A stretch of DNA of 19,910 bases from Paracoccaceae bacterium (lineage in GTDB: Bacteria; Pseudomonadota; Alphaproteobacteria; Rhodobacterales; Rhodobacteraceae): NCBI GenBank assembly GCA_030625695.1, contig DAOUQK010000021.1:1-19910 (forward strand), written 5' to 3'. Of this stretch, positions 1-6,976 are shown piece by piece. The number at the start of each line of letters is the position of its first letter. Within the stretch, counting starts at the first letter, position 1. The notes beneath the pieces were generated by a model. The model was not told the DNA's origin. It was given only the letters and a program-made list of their open reading frames with translations, and did not search any database. Made by a program: the position numbers and the translations under genes.

Positions 1-130
1 GTCGCGTTCATTTGCGCTCAAACGAAAACGCATCACGAACCTGTTGAGGTGATTGAAGCGCAACTTGATTGTGAAGTACAGTTTTTCAGACAGATATTTG
101 TGCATCTCTTGAAAAGAAGAAAACGGGCCG
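1..130. other. Leader region before the SDR gene; possible start of a minus-strand gene
   Basis: No complete gene is visible here. On the minus strand an ATG at position 33 opens a frame that runs off the left edge without a stop (11 codons, beginning MRFRLSANERD), with a weak AGG upstream of it. It could be the start of a divergent gene, but 11 codons cannot prove it. On the plus strand, a GAAAAGAAGAAA tract at about 112-123 probably serves as ribosome binding site for the gene starting at 131. Confidence 0.25.
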
Positions 131-919
131 ATGGCAACAGATTCCAAAACCTCCCAAACTGCATCGGTTTCCTACAAGGCTGCCCTAGTCACCGGCGGGG
201 CCCGCCGTTTGGGTCGCGCAATGGCGCTGGGTCTGGCGCAGCGCGGTATCGACATCGCGTTGCATTACAACAGCAACGCGGCTGAGGCCGAAGTGACCGC
301 CAGGGAAATCCGTGCGCTGGGCGTCAATGCTGTGACGTTACAGGCCGATCTTCTGGACTTTGATCAGACCAACACATTGATTGAACGGGCGCGCGATGGC
401 TTGGGGAAAAATCTGGACGTGCTGATCAACTCTGCGTCAATTTTCAACTATGACACCCTGAAAACCGCGACGCAGGAAAGTTGGGACATGAATGTCGATT
501 CCAACCTGCGCGCGCCGTTTACCCTGACCCAGAAATTTGCCGATCAGGTGCCCAAAGCCGTCCGGCAGGACAATGGCGAGATGCTGGCGCAGGCAACAAT
601 TGTCAACATGATCGACCAAAGGGTCAGAAAGCTGACCAAACACTACATGACCTATACCTTGGCCAAAACCGGCCTGTGGACCCTGACCCAAACCAGCGCC
701 CGGGCCTTGGGGCCAGACATTCGCGTCAACGGCATCGGGCCGGGGTCGACCATGCAAGGCGCCGATCAATCGGACGAACAGTTTCTGGAACACCGCTTAG
801 GCTCGGTTCTGCAACGCGGCGCCAACCCCGAAGATATCGTCGCGGCGATGAACTTTCTGCTGGATGCGCCGACCTTCACCGGTCAGCTTTTGTGCATCGA
901 CGGGGGGCAACATCTTTGA
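131..919 (+). CDS. SDR family oxidoreductase, pteridine-reductase (PTR1/FolM)-like
   Basis: A 262-residue short-chain dehydrogenase/reductase, probably a cytosolic NADPH-dependent reductase of pterins such as dihydrobiopterin, dihydromonapterin or dihydrofolate. The cofactor motif TGGARRLG is at residues 21-28; arginine there is typical of NADPH users, and pteridine reductases carry a similar TGxxxRxG. NSAS is at 100-103. The catalytic Tyr is Y175 and the Lys K179 (YTLAK). The usual catalytic Ser is replaced by Asp (D162 in NMID), 13 residues before the Tyr. That is the Asp/Tyr/Lys arrangement of PTR1-type reductases. VNGIGPG follows, as in that subfamily. The ATG at 131 is preceded by a purine-rich tract. 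A gap of 89 bp separates it from the redox cassette, so cotranscription is uncertain. The SDR assignment is firm; the pterin substrate is inferred from the motif pattern. Confidence 0.85.
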   Translation: MATDSKTSQTASVSYKAALVTGGARRLGRAMALGLAQRGIDIALHYNSNAAEAEVTAREIRALGVNAVTLQADLLDFDQTNTLIERARDGLGKNLDVLINSASIFNYDTLKTATQESWDMNVDSNLRAPFTLTQKFADQVPKAVRQDNGEMLAQATIVNMIDQRVRKLTKHYMTYTLAKTGLWTLTQTSARALGPDIRVNGIGPGSTMQGADQSDEQFLEHRLGSVLQRGANPEDIVAAMNFLLDAPTFTGQLLCIDGGQHL

Positions 920-970
920 CAGCCTGACCAACATGTGAAGAAATCGTGAAAATTACCGGGTTTCAATTCA

Positions 971-1012
971 GTACAAAAGGGACTCAAGCTGTCTGAGAAA
1001 GGTACAAAATGG
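971..1012 (+). repeat. Direct pair of GTACAAAANGG in front of the redox cassette
   Basis: GTACAAAAGGG starts at 971 and GTACAAAATGG at 1002, so the copies are 31 bp apart, about three helical turns. The second copy overlaps the ATG at 1009. The same element occurs twice more, 32 bp apart, upstream of glpR. It is a candidate operator; the cognate protein is unknown. Confidence 0.45.
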
Positions 1013-1365
1013 CACTTAGTCTGCTGACAATGGCAACATGGTACATTTACGCGGGCGGTGCTGTGGCGGCTGTATTCCTGACAATTGGTCTGGGTCGACT
1101 TGATGAAAACGCAAGCGACGCATGGATTTTCCGCCCCCTTCTGATCCCCGGCGTCCTGCTGATCTGGCCTTTGGTTCTATGGCGTTGGCGTGTGCTGCAC
1201 CGGGGTGAAAACAAGCTGGATCGCCACCGCATGCCGCGCGCCGCACAAGACCGGATCGCATTGGCCTTTGTTTGTGCCATCCCGCTGATCATTGGTATCG
1301 CCTTGATATCACGTCAAAATCCCGATGCTTTGGCCCCGCCCGTCTTGTTGGAGGCTGCGAAATGA
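1009..1365 (+). CDS. Three-TM membrane protein of unknown function, first gene of redox cassette
   Basis: A 118-residue inner-membrane protein that I do not recognise. Hydrophobic segments lie at about residues 10-28 (WYIYAGGAVAAVFLTIGLG), 43-60 (a Pro/Leu/Trp-rich segment) and 84-102. A basic loop between TM2 and TM3 (RWRVLHRGENKLDRHRMPRAAQDR) suggests that loop is cytoplasmic. It has no cysteines in a redox motif and no obvious heme ligand pair. The start at 1009 is preceded by GAGAAAGG, a fair ribosome binding site. Its stop overlaps the next ATG (ATGA at 1362-1365), so the two genes are probably translationally coupled. By position it is probably a small partner or assembly subunit of the heme/Rieske protein downstream; that role is inference. 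Confidence 0.75.
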   Translation: MALSLLTMATWYIYAGGAVAAVFLTIGLGRLDENASDAWIFRPLLIPGVLLIWPLVLWRWRVLHRGENKLDRHRMPRAAQDRIALAFVCAIPLIIGIALISRQNPDALAPPVLLEAAK

Positions 1366-2408
1366 GCGTTAGTTACGTCCCCGTCCAATGGAACCCCAAC
1401 AAGTGGAAATATGACGCGGTGCTGATCGCGCTGGTTGTCGTATATATCATTGTTTTCCTGCGCTTAGGCACCCCCGCAGCCGATTTCACCCGCCCGGTTG
1501 ACGGCGCAATCCTGCGCATCCGCGCCTTTGGCAGCTGCGCCTTTTTGATGCTGACCGTCATCCTTGCCATTGGCCCACTTGCCCGGTTGGACAAACGCTT
1601 TGCGCCCATCCTTTACAACCGCCGACACTTTGGCGTGATGACCACAGCGGTGGCCTTTACCCATGCGATGTATGTGCTGGGCTGGTATTTTGCCTATGCG
1701 CCTATACCACGGTTAGAGGCGCTGCTGGTTTCCAACACCAGTTTTGGTCAATTTCTTGGCTTCCCGATCGAGGCGTTGGGGATTGCCGCCCTGCTTATCC
1801 TCTCGGTTTTGGCCGCCACCAGCCATGATTTCTGGCTGTCATTCCTGTCTGCCCCGGTCTGGAAATCGCTGCACCTGATGATTTATCCGGCCTATGTATT
1901 TGTCGTGGCACATGTGGCTCTGGGCTATTTCCAAGATGCAAAAAGTCCGGTTTTTGCTCTGATATTTACCGGGGGCGCGTTGACTGTGGCCGGGCTTCAT
2001 CTCGCATCGTGGTTCAAGGAACGGCGCTTTTCACCGTCGACAGAGAAATGGGTAAAAGCTTGTAAACCCAGTGAAATTCCCGACAAACGGGCGGTAATTG
2101 TTACCATCAGCCAACAGGAACGGGTGGCGATTTTCCGCACCGGGAATTCGTTTTCCGCCGTGTCCAACACCTGCGCCCATCAGGGCGGGCCGTTGGGCGA
2201 AGGCAAGATTGTCTATGGCCACGTCACCTGTCCCTGGCACGGGTTCAGTTACAAGGCGCGCAATGGATGTTCTCCGGCACCGTTCACTGAAAAGATCCCG
2301 ACCTATAACATGTCGCTGGAAAACGGAGTGTTGTTCATCGACCCCAAGGCAAATCAACCGGGGACAGACGTTGAACCGATCATAGTTGAGGGGGTGGTGC
2401 ATGGCTAA
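1362..2408 (+). CDS. Ferric-reductase-like transmembrane heme protein fused to a Rieske [2Fe-2S] domain
   Basis: A 348-residue two-domain membrane redox protein. Residues about 18-218 form about six TM helices of the ferric reductase-like (FRD/YedZ) type. Candidate heme b ligands are H89 and H101 in one helix (spacing 12) and H171 and H184 in another (spacing 13), a pattern expected for two hemes across the membrane. Residues about 228-335 form a Rieske domain with CAH (C271, H273), 16 residues, then CPWH (C290, H293), matching CxH-x15-17-CxxH. There is no FAD/NAD(P) domain, which classical ferric or NADPH oxidases carry. An upstream in-frame codon at 1272 exists, but the ATG at 1362 fits the coupling to the preceding gene and gives a normal N-terminus. 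The 3' end overlaps the next ORF by 8 bp. It probably relays electrons between a soluble or quinone donor and membrane hemes; substrate and direction are unknown. Confidence 0.9.
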   Translation: MSVSYVPVQWNPNKWKYDAVLIALVVVYIIVFLRLGTPAADFTRPVDGAILRIRAFGSCAFLMLTVILAIGPLARLDKRFAPILYNRRHFGVMTTAVAFTHAMYVLGWYFAYAPIPRLEALLVSNTSFGQFLGFPIEALGIAALLILSVLAATSHDFWLSFLSAPVWKSLHLMIYPAYVFVVAHVALGYFQDAKSPVFALIFTGGALTVAGLHLASWFKERRFSPSTEKWVKACKPSEIPDKRAVIVTISQQERVAIFRTGNSFSAVSNTCAHQGGPLGEGKIVYGHVTCPWHGFSYKARNGCSPAPFTEKIPTYNMSLENGVLFIDPKANQPGTDVEPIIVEGVVHG

Positions 2409-3156
2409 AGAAAAAGACCCATTCTTTGTCGGTTGGGGAAAAATACCTAAAGATTACAAGGTGTTCCTGATCAGTTTGACGGCCAGCATCATTGCCGTAT
2501 TCGCCATTCTGTCGTATGCGATTTCATCGACCCAAAGCGACCCGGGCGATGGCGCGCTCATGGGTCTTACCACCGCTGTTGGGATATTGCAGGCCGACCC
2601 CTATCCGGTTCTGCATGTGATCAGCAGTGGGCGGTATCAACCGGGTGAAACCATCATTTTAAGCGGCGGCGGTAAGCGTGGCGTAGTGAAACGCGCCGCT
2701 GGGTTTGATGGCCAAGTGGTGCGTGCGGCTGGCGTTACAATGCAGCGCGGCGATCTGAACGGGATGCAACTGCGTAGTGGTAAAAACGGCTTGCGCGGTG
2801 ATGATACCGGTGCGGATGCGTTTACCGTTCGGGTCGAAAATCTGGGTCGCTGGCGTCTGACCGGGGAAATTTGTGACGGCAAATGTCTGAACGGAGCCAT
2901 GCGCCCAGGCAGGGGGTTGGCGCACAAAGCCTGCGCCAATCTGTGTTTGCTGGGCGGGGTGCCGCCGGTGTTTGTGTCCTCTGCTCCGGTCGAGGGGAGC
3001 GAGTTTTTGTTGATGGCTGATGCAAATGGCAAGGCAGTTACCGAGGAAATTCTGAAATTCACCGCAACCTATGTCGAAATCGAAGGCGAGGTTGAACGGC
3101 GCGGTGAGCTGCTGATCTTCAAAATATCACCTGAAACCATAAGGTTGGCCCAATGA
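2401..3156 (+). CDS. Membrane-anchored protein with C-x3-C and H-x2-C-x3-C motif, unknown function
   Basis: A 251-residue protein that I cannot assign to a named family. The N-terminus is short and charged (MAKEKDP), followed by one TM segment at about residues 21-42. The remaining ~205 residues are therefore predicted to be periplasmic. The second half carries C158-x3-C162, then PGRGLAHKACANLC (H175, C178, C182), then GGVPPVF. Four Cys and one His in this span suggest a metal site, a cofactor site or disulfides. From memory, similar GEIxDxKC...H(K/R)xCAxxC...GGxPP signatures occur in other uncharacterised bacterial proteins. An in-frame codon upstream at 2386 is possible, but the ATG at 2401 is preferred because it removes an unlikely MRGWC prefix. 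It overlaps the Rieske gene by 8 bp and the next gene by 4 bp (ATGA), so it is almost certainly part of the same operon. Confidence 0.8.
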   Translation: MAKEKDPFFVGWGKIPKDYKVFLISLTASIIAVFAILSYAISSTQSDPGDGALMGLTTAVGILQADPYPVLHVISSGRYQPGETIILSGGGKRGVVKRAAGFDGQVVRAAGVTMQRGDLNGMQLRSGKNGLRGDDTGADAFTVRVENLGRWRLTGEICDGKCLNGAMRPGRGLAHKACANLCLLGGVPPVFVSSAPVEGSEFLLMADANGKAVTEEILKFTATYVEIEGEVERRGELLIFKISPETIRLAQ

Positions 3157-3368
3157 TGTGGCGCTTGGTGGCAATTATTCTGACCGGGGCGGCGATTTGG
3201 GCAATCTGGTTCGGCTATGACAATCTCAAGGTGTTGCGCCGGACGGTTTTCTGGGAATTCCGCTATTTCATCTTCACGCTTGGTGTCTTTCTTGGCCTCA
3301 GCGCGGTTGAATGGGCGCTGGGCCAAGCAAAGAAGAAACTGTCAGGCGAAAAACCTACTGCACAATGA
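3153..3368 (+). CDS. Small two-TM membrane protein, last gene of redox cassette
   Basis: A 71-residue protein with hydrophobic segments at about residues 4-21 and 38-57, a short aromatic/basic loop between them (GYDNLKVLRRTVFWEFR), and a Lys-rich tail. I do not recognise it. It starts with ATG at 3153 in the ATGATG that overlaps the TGA of the previous gene; a second ATG lies one codon later at 3156. The 4-bp overlap and the small membrane-protein character support a real gene coupled to the cassette. Its last 14 bp overlap the 3' end of flgI on the opposite strand, so the two transcription units converge with no intergenic space. Confidence 0.65.
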   Translation: MMWRLVAIILTGAAIWAIWFGYDNLKVLRRTVFWEFRYFIFTLGVFLGLSAVEWALGQAKKKLSGEKPTAQ

Positions 3369-4458
3369 ATTCGGCGTGCAGGGCCCCGGCGGCTTTCAGG
3401 CTTTTCAGGATGTCGATCATGTCGCGTGGCGACACGCCCAAGGCGTTCAACCCGGCAACCACTTCGGACAGGGATGCCCCTTCGGGAACTTCGGCCAATG
3501 ACACGCCTTCTTCGTCCTCGATTGTGGCGGTGGTTCGCGGCACAACCACGGTTTGCCCTTCGGCAAACGGGTTGGGTTGCACCACAATTGGTTCCTCTTC
3601 AATTCGCAGGGTCAACCCGCCTTGTGACACCGCGACCCGGCTTAGGCGTACATCATCGCCCATGACAATTGTCCCGGACCGCTGATCGACCACCACACGC
3701 GCCTTGCGCTCTGGTTCAACAAGGATGTTTTCAATCCGCCCAAGTGCATGCGCGGTTGAGGCCGCCCGCGTCGCCCTGATGTCGAGCTCAACCGTACCGG
3801 AATCGCGCATGACCGAAACAAAGCGGCCAAATTCACGGTTGATCGCCGTTTCAATCCGCCCGGCAGTGGTAAAGTCCGGGTCGCGCAGGGCCAATCGCAC
3901 CACGGCCAATGAGGACAGTTCAAACTCGATCTCACGCTCAACCCTTGCACCGGACGGGATCACCCCAGAGGTAGGCACACCGCGGGTGACCGAAGCACCT
4001 TGCCCTTCGGCAACCGCTCCGCCGGCCAGAATGGTGCCTTGCGCCACGGCAAAAATCTGACCGTCAGCGGCATTTAACGGTGTCATGATCAGGGTGCCAC
4101 CCATCAGGCTTTTGGAATCGCCGATGGCCGAAACGGTCACGTCGATCTTGCTGCCAACCCGGGAAAATGCCGGCAGGTTTGCCGTCACCAGCACCGCCGC
4201 CACGTTTTTGGGCCGGAATTGTTCACCCGATACGTTAACGCCCAGACGCTCAAGAATGTTCGACATGATTTCTTCGGTAAAGGGTGCGTTTCGCAGGCCA
4301 TCTCCGGTGCCGTTCAAGCCAACAACCAACCCGTATCCGACAAGGTCATTGCTGCGGACCCCGCCAAATTCCACCAAATCCTTAAGCCGGATTGTCCCGG
4401 CCTGAAGGGATGCCGGGACAAACAGACAGAACAGGACAAATTGCAGTAATCTCATCAT
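3355..4458 (-). CDS. flgI: Flagellar basal-body P-ring protein FlgI
   Basis: A 367-residue FlgI, the periplasmic protein that forms the P-ring bushing around the flagellar rod at the peptidoglycan. A Sec signal peptide is visible (MMRLLQFVLFCLFVPASLQA). The mature start RLKDLVEFGGVRSNDLVGYGLVVGLNGTGDG is the hallmark FlgI N-terminus. The C-terminal GVSPRDMIDILKSLKAAGALHAE is also typical. Length is normal for the family. The start at 4458 overlaps the flgL TGA in ATGA, and a second ATG follows at 4455. There is no good Shine-Dalgarno, which fits translational coupling to flgL. It is the last gene of the minus-strand flagellar run and overlaps the convergent small membrane-protein gene by 14 bp. 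Confidence 0.96.
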   Translation of the reverse strand: MMRLLQFVLFCLFVPASLQAGTIRLKDLVEFGGVRSNDLVGYGLVVGLNGTGDGLRNAPFTEEIMSNILERLGVNVSGEQFRPKNVAAVLVTANLPAFSRVGSKIDVTVSAIGDSKSLMGGTLIMTPLNAADGQIFAVAQGTILAGGAVAEGQGASVTRGVPTSGVIPSGARVEREIEFELSSLAVVRLALRDPDFTTAGRIETAINREFGRFVSVMRDSGTVELDIRATRAASTAHALGRIENILVEPERKARVVVDQRSGTIVMGDDVRLSRVAVSQGGLTLRIEEEPIVVQPNPFAEGQTVVVPRTTATIEDEEGVSLAEVPEGASLSEVVAGLNALGVSPRDMIDILKSLKAAGALHAEFIVQ

Positions 4459-5459
4459 AAGAAACTCAACAAGCTAAGGCGCGACGTGCGCACAGTGACG
4501 GCATAAAGGCTCTCAAGCTGGAACTGCACTTCTTCCAGACGGCTGGCGGTTTCAAACGGATCTGCCGCGAGCAGTTCGTTGCGGGCGAAGCCCAGGCTGG
4601 TGCGGGCGGCGCCGTTGCGCGCGCTGGCCTCTTCGATGCGTTGCTCGGCATAGCCAAGGTCGGCGCGCAGGCCGGTCAAGGCGTGGTCATTGTTCAGCAT
4701 GCCTTCGCCCGCCGTGAACAGCAGGATGTTCTGCGTACCCGGATCCAGAGCCAGATCAGAATCGGTGGCCAGAATGGCGACCATCGTGTTGCGCATAACA
4801 CTGCGAAAGTTGGCGTCATCGGCGCGCAAGGACAGGGAAACCTGTTCATTTGCGCCAACCTGTATCGGTGAAAGTGGGTCGTCGGACCCGGTGTACATCG
4901 TCGCCTTGAACCCGCCGCCATCGGCGAACCAATCGTCGACCGCCGTCAGGATATCGCTGACCACCGTCATGCCCGCCACTTCGGCCTTCAGGGCCGTGAT
5001 CATGGTATTGGCCGAGGCCAAGGGGCTGGTATCCGTGGCAGTGCCGGCAAACAGGTTGCGCCCACCGACTGAGCCGTTCAGGGCGGACAGGATGGTATCC
5101 AGGCCAAGGCGCGCCTCGTTGCTGGCTTGTTGTGTGACAACCTGAATCGAGCTGGGGTTGATGGTCAAAAGATTCTGGCCAACTGCCGAAATAACCTCTT
5201 GCATACGTTCCAGATTTTGCTGCGAGGCGGATGAAAACAACGCCGCCTCGGTTGCCGAAATCGCATATCCATCGAGCCGGGCCAGATTGTGATCAATATC
5301 CGTCAGATAGGAATAGTCACCGGCCAGCCGCCCCCTGATATCAGATGTTTGGCCCGACGTCAGTTCCTGGGTCAGGGTGATCATGGTGGATTTCAGCGCG
5401 GCACTGCGGGTTTGCTGCATCAGGCTGAAGGACATGTCGCCAATATTGGTCAAACTCAT
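4455..5459 (-). CDS. flgL: Flagellar hook-filament junction protein FlgL (flagellin family)
   Basis: A 334-residue FlgL-type junction protein (HAP3), exported through the flagellar type III pathway and located between FlgK and the filament. The N-terminal MSLTNIGDMSFSLMQQTRSAALKSTMITLTQELTSGQ and the C-terminal SFARNELLAADPFETASRLEEVQFQLESLYAVTVRTSRLSLLSFL form the expected paired D0 coiled-coil helices of flagellin-like proteins. An upstream TTG at 5465 is in frame. The ATG at 5459 is preferred because a TGAGGA ribosome binding site lies 7-8 nt before it. The gene starts 2 nt after the flgK stop and ends in an ATGA overlap with flgI, so flgK, flgL and flgI are one coupled unit. Confidence 0.93.
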   Translation of the reverse strand: MSLTNIGDMSFSLMQQTRSAALKSTMITLTQELTSGQTSDIRGRLAGDYSYLTDIDHNLARLDGYAISATEAALFSSASQQNLERMQEVISAVGQNLLTINPSSIQVVTQQASNEARLGLDTILSALNGSVGGRNLFAGTATDTSPLASANTMITALKAEVAGMTVVSDILTAVDDWFADGGGFKATMYTGSDDPLSPIQVGANEQVSLSLRADDANFRSVMRNTMVAILATDSDLALDPGTQNILLFTAGEGMLNNDHALTGLRADLGYAEQRIEEASARNGAARTSLGFARNELLAADPFETASRLEEVQFQLESLYAVTVRTSRLSLLSFL

Positions 5460-5461
5460 AT

Positions 5462-6910
5462 TCAAATCCTCAGGATGGCTTGCATCATTTCACCAGCGAC
5501 TTCGATCATCCTTGCGTTTGCCGCATAGGCCTGTTCGATGACCAGCAACGCCTGCAATTCGGCGTCGGTATCAACGCCCTGATCCAGTTCAATTCGGGTC
5601 AGTTCGGTCAGGCTGGCGGCGGCAAAACTGAGCCTTTGTTCGGCCTGACCCGCCTGCTGGGATATCCGTGACAGCAGGGCCGATCCAAGACTGGCCATAC
5701 TCAGATCACCCGTGCCAAATACGGTTGATCCCGGTGTTCGCCGGTCGGTCAGGATGTCGGTAAAGGCCTGAAGCTGGCTGGCGTCGCCCGGCAGGCCGGG
5801 AACGGCGGCACCCAGGCCGTCGCGCAAACGCCAGCTTTCACCGCCTTGGGTCGAATCAACCAACGCATTCACAGCGATCCGCCCGGCAAGGCCAAGTTCA
5901 TCAACCGGATTAAACGCCACGCCACCATCAGTGAAAAGCCCGGGATCTCCAGGGGCGACAGTCGCGTCTAATCCGGGTGCTTCAAACCGTTCGATCAGAT
6001 CGCGGGCCACCGCGTCAAGGTCCGCCTGGGCGGACACCGCCAGTTCATCGCGTATCTCAAATTGGGCGGATAAGGTTCCACCGCGCATGGCACCATTGGT
6101 ACTTCCGGTTTTCACCTGAACACCGTTGATTTCAAGGCCGGAAAGCAACCCGTTGGCCAGGGTCATGCCGGGAACTGTATCGCGCGCCGGGGTAAAGCCG
6201 ACAGTTGCCGCAGGCCCGTCCAGCAGGATCGCGCCACCATCAGTGTAAAGGGCGATCTTGCCGTGTTCACGTGTCACAATGTTGACCGGAACAATCTTGT
6301 TAATCTCATCAACCAGCCTTTGGCGTTGATCCAGCAGGCCCGCATGTTGACCGGCACCCGAACTAATCGACGATAGTTGCGAGTTAATCGCCTGAACGTC
6401 CTGCAACGCCTGATTAAGCCGGTTCACCTGAACGTCAATTGCCGCGTCAGCCCGCGTGCGCAATGTACGCACGCCTTCGGCGGCCTGTGCAATCTTTTGC
6501 GCCAATCCTCTGGCCTCTCCTACGGCGGTATCAAGGCGTTGCGGTGATTCCGGGTGACTTGCGGCCTGGATCAGACTGGATTCAAAATTGACAATCCGTT
6601 GACTGATGGAACCGGGGTCAGTTACCGTTCCGATCAGCGATTCAAGCTGTGAGTGAAAGGTTGATCGCGCATTTGCGGCACCGTATATTGAATCTGACTG
6701 ACGCCGGTTTGCGATAATTACGGGGTCGGCATGCCGGGTGATGCCGTTGATATGCACCCCCGCAGTAATACTATTCGACGTAAGGCTTAGCGTACGACGC
6801 GTGTATCCGGGCGTCTGCGCGTTGGCGATATTTTCGGACACCAGTTCGGCAGCGCGACGTGCGGCCGCCAAGCCGCTGATCGCGTTGTTCATGGTTGATG
6901 AAAAGCTCAT
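5462..6910 (-). CDS. flgK: Flagellar hook-associated protein FlgK
   Basis: A 482-residue FlgK (HAP1), the first junction protein placed on the completed hook. The N-terminus MSFSSTMNNAISGLAAARRAAELVSENIANAQTPGYTRR contains the rod/hook-family signature with NIANAxTPGYxR. The C-terminus ends in the conserved helix (LLVIEQAYAANARMIEVAGEMMQAILRI). The frame is open further upstream to 6967, but the ATG at 6910 is preceded by AGGAG at 8 nt spacing and begins exactly where the family N-terminus starts. It lies 66 bp downstream of flgE and 2 nt upstream of flgL. The length is on the short side for FlgK but normal for alphaproteobacteria. Confidence 0.95.
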   Translation of the reverse strand: MSFSSTMNNAISGLAAARRAAELVSENIANAQTPGYTRRTLSLTSNSITAGVHINGITRHADPVIIANRRQSDSIYGAANARSTFHSQLESLIGTVTDPGSISQRIVNFESSLIQAASHPESPQRLDTAVGEARGLAQKIAQAAEGVRTLRTRADAAIDVQVNRLNQALQDVQAINSQLSSISSGAGQHAGLLDQRQRLVDEINKIVPVNIVTREHGKIALYTDGGAILLDGPAATVGFTPARDTVPGMTLANGLLSGLEINGVQVKTGSTNGAMRGGTLSAQFEIRDELAVSAQADLDAVARDLIERFEAPGLDATVAPGDPGLFTDGGVAFNPVDELGLAGRIAVNALVDSTQGGESWRLRDGLGAAVPGLPGDASQLQAFTDILTDRRTPGSTVFGTGDLSMASLGSALLSRISQQAGQAEQRLSFAAASLTELTRIELDQGVDTDAELQALLVIEQAYAANARMIEVAGEMMQAILRI

Positions 6911-6930
6911 GAATGGGACTCCTGTTATCA

Positions 6931-6956
6931 GGCCGGTTTTCGGGCCGGTTGCCCGG
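6931..6956 (-). other. GC-rich hairpin between flgE and flgK
   Basis: The 66-bp spacer holds CGGGC (6941-6945) and GCCCG (6951-6955) as inverted arms around CGGTT, plus a direct repeat GGCCGGTT at 6931 and 6943. Such a structure after the hook gene could stabilise the flgE mRNA or attenuate read-through into flgK. There is no U-tract after it, so a classical terminator is unlikely. Confidence 0.35.
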
Positions 6957-6976
6957 GCTCTAATCAATCAGCTTAT

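Noticed and set aside
49..285. 78-residue plus-strand frame overlapping the SDR start
   Set aside because: It runs out of frame into the SDR gene, whose motifs are clear, and its sequence looks non-coding.
1272..1361. N-terminal extension of the heme/Rieske protein from 1272
   Set aside because: The extra 30 residues lie inside the preceding gene and look unlike a membrane-protein N-terminus; the ATG at 1362 overlaps the preceding stop as a normal coupled start.
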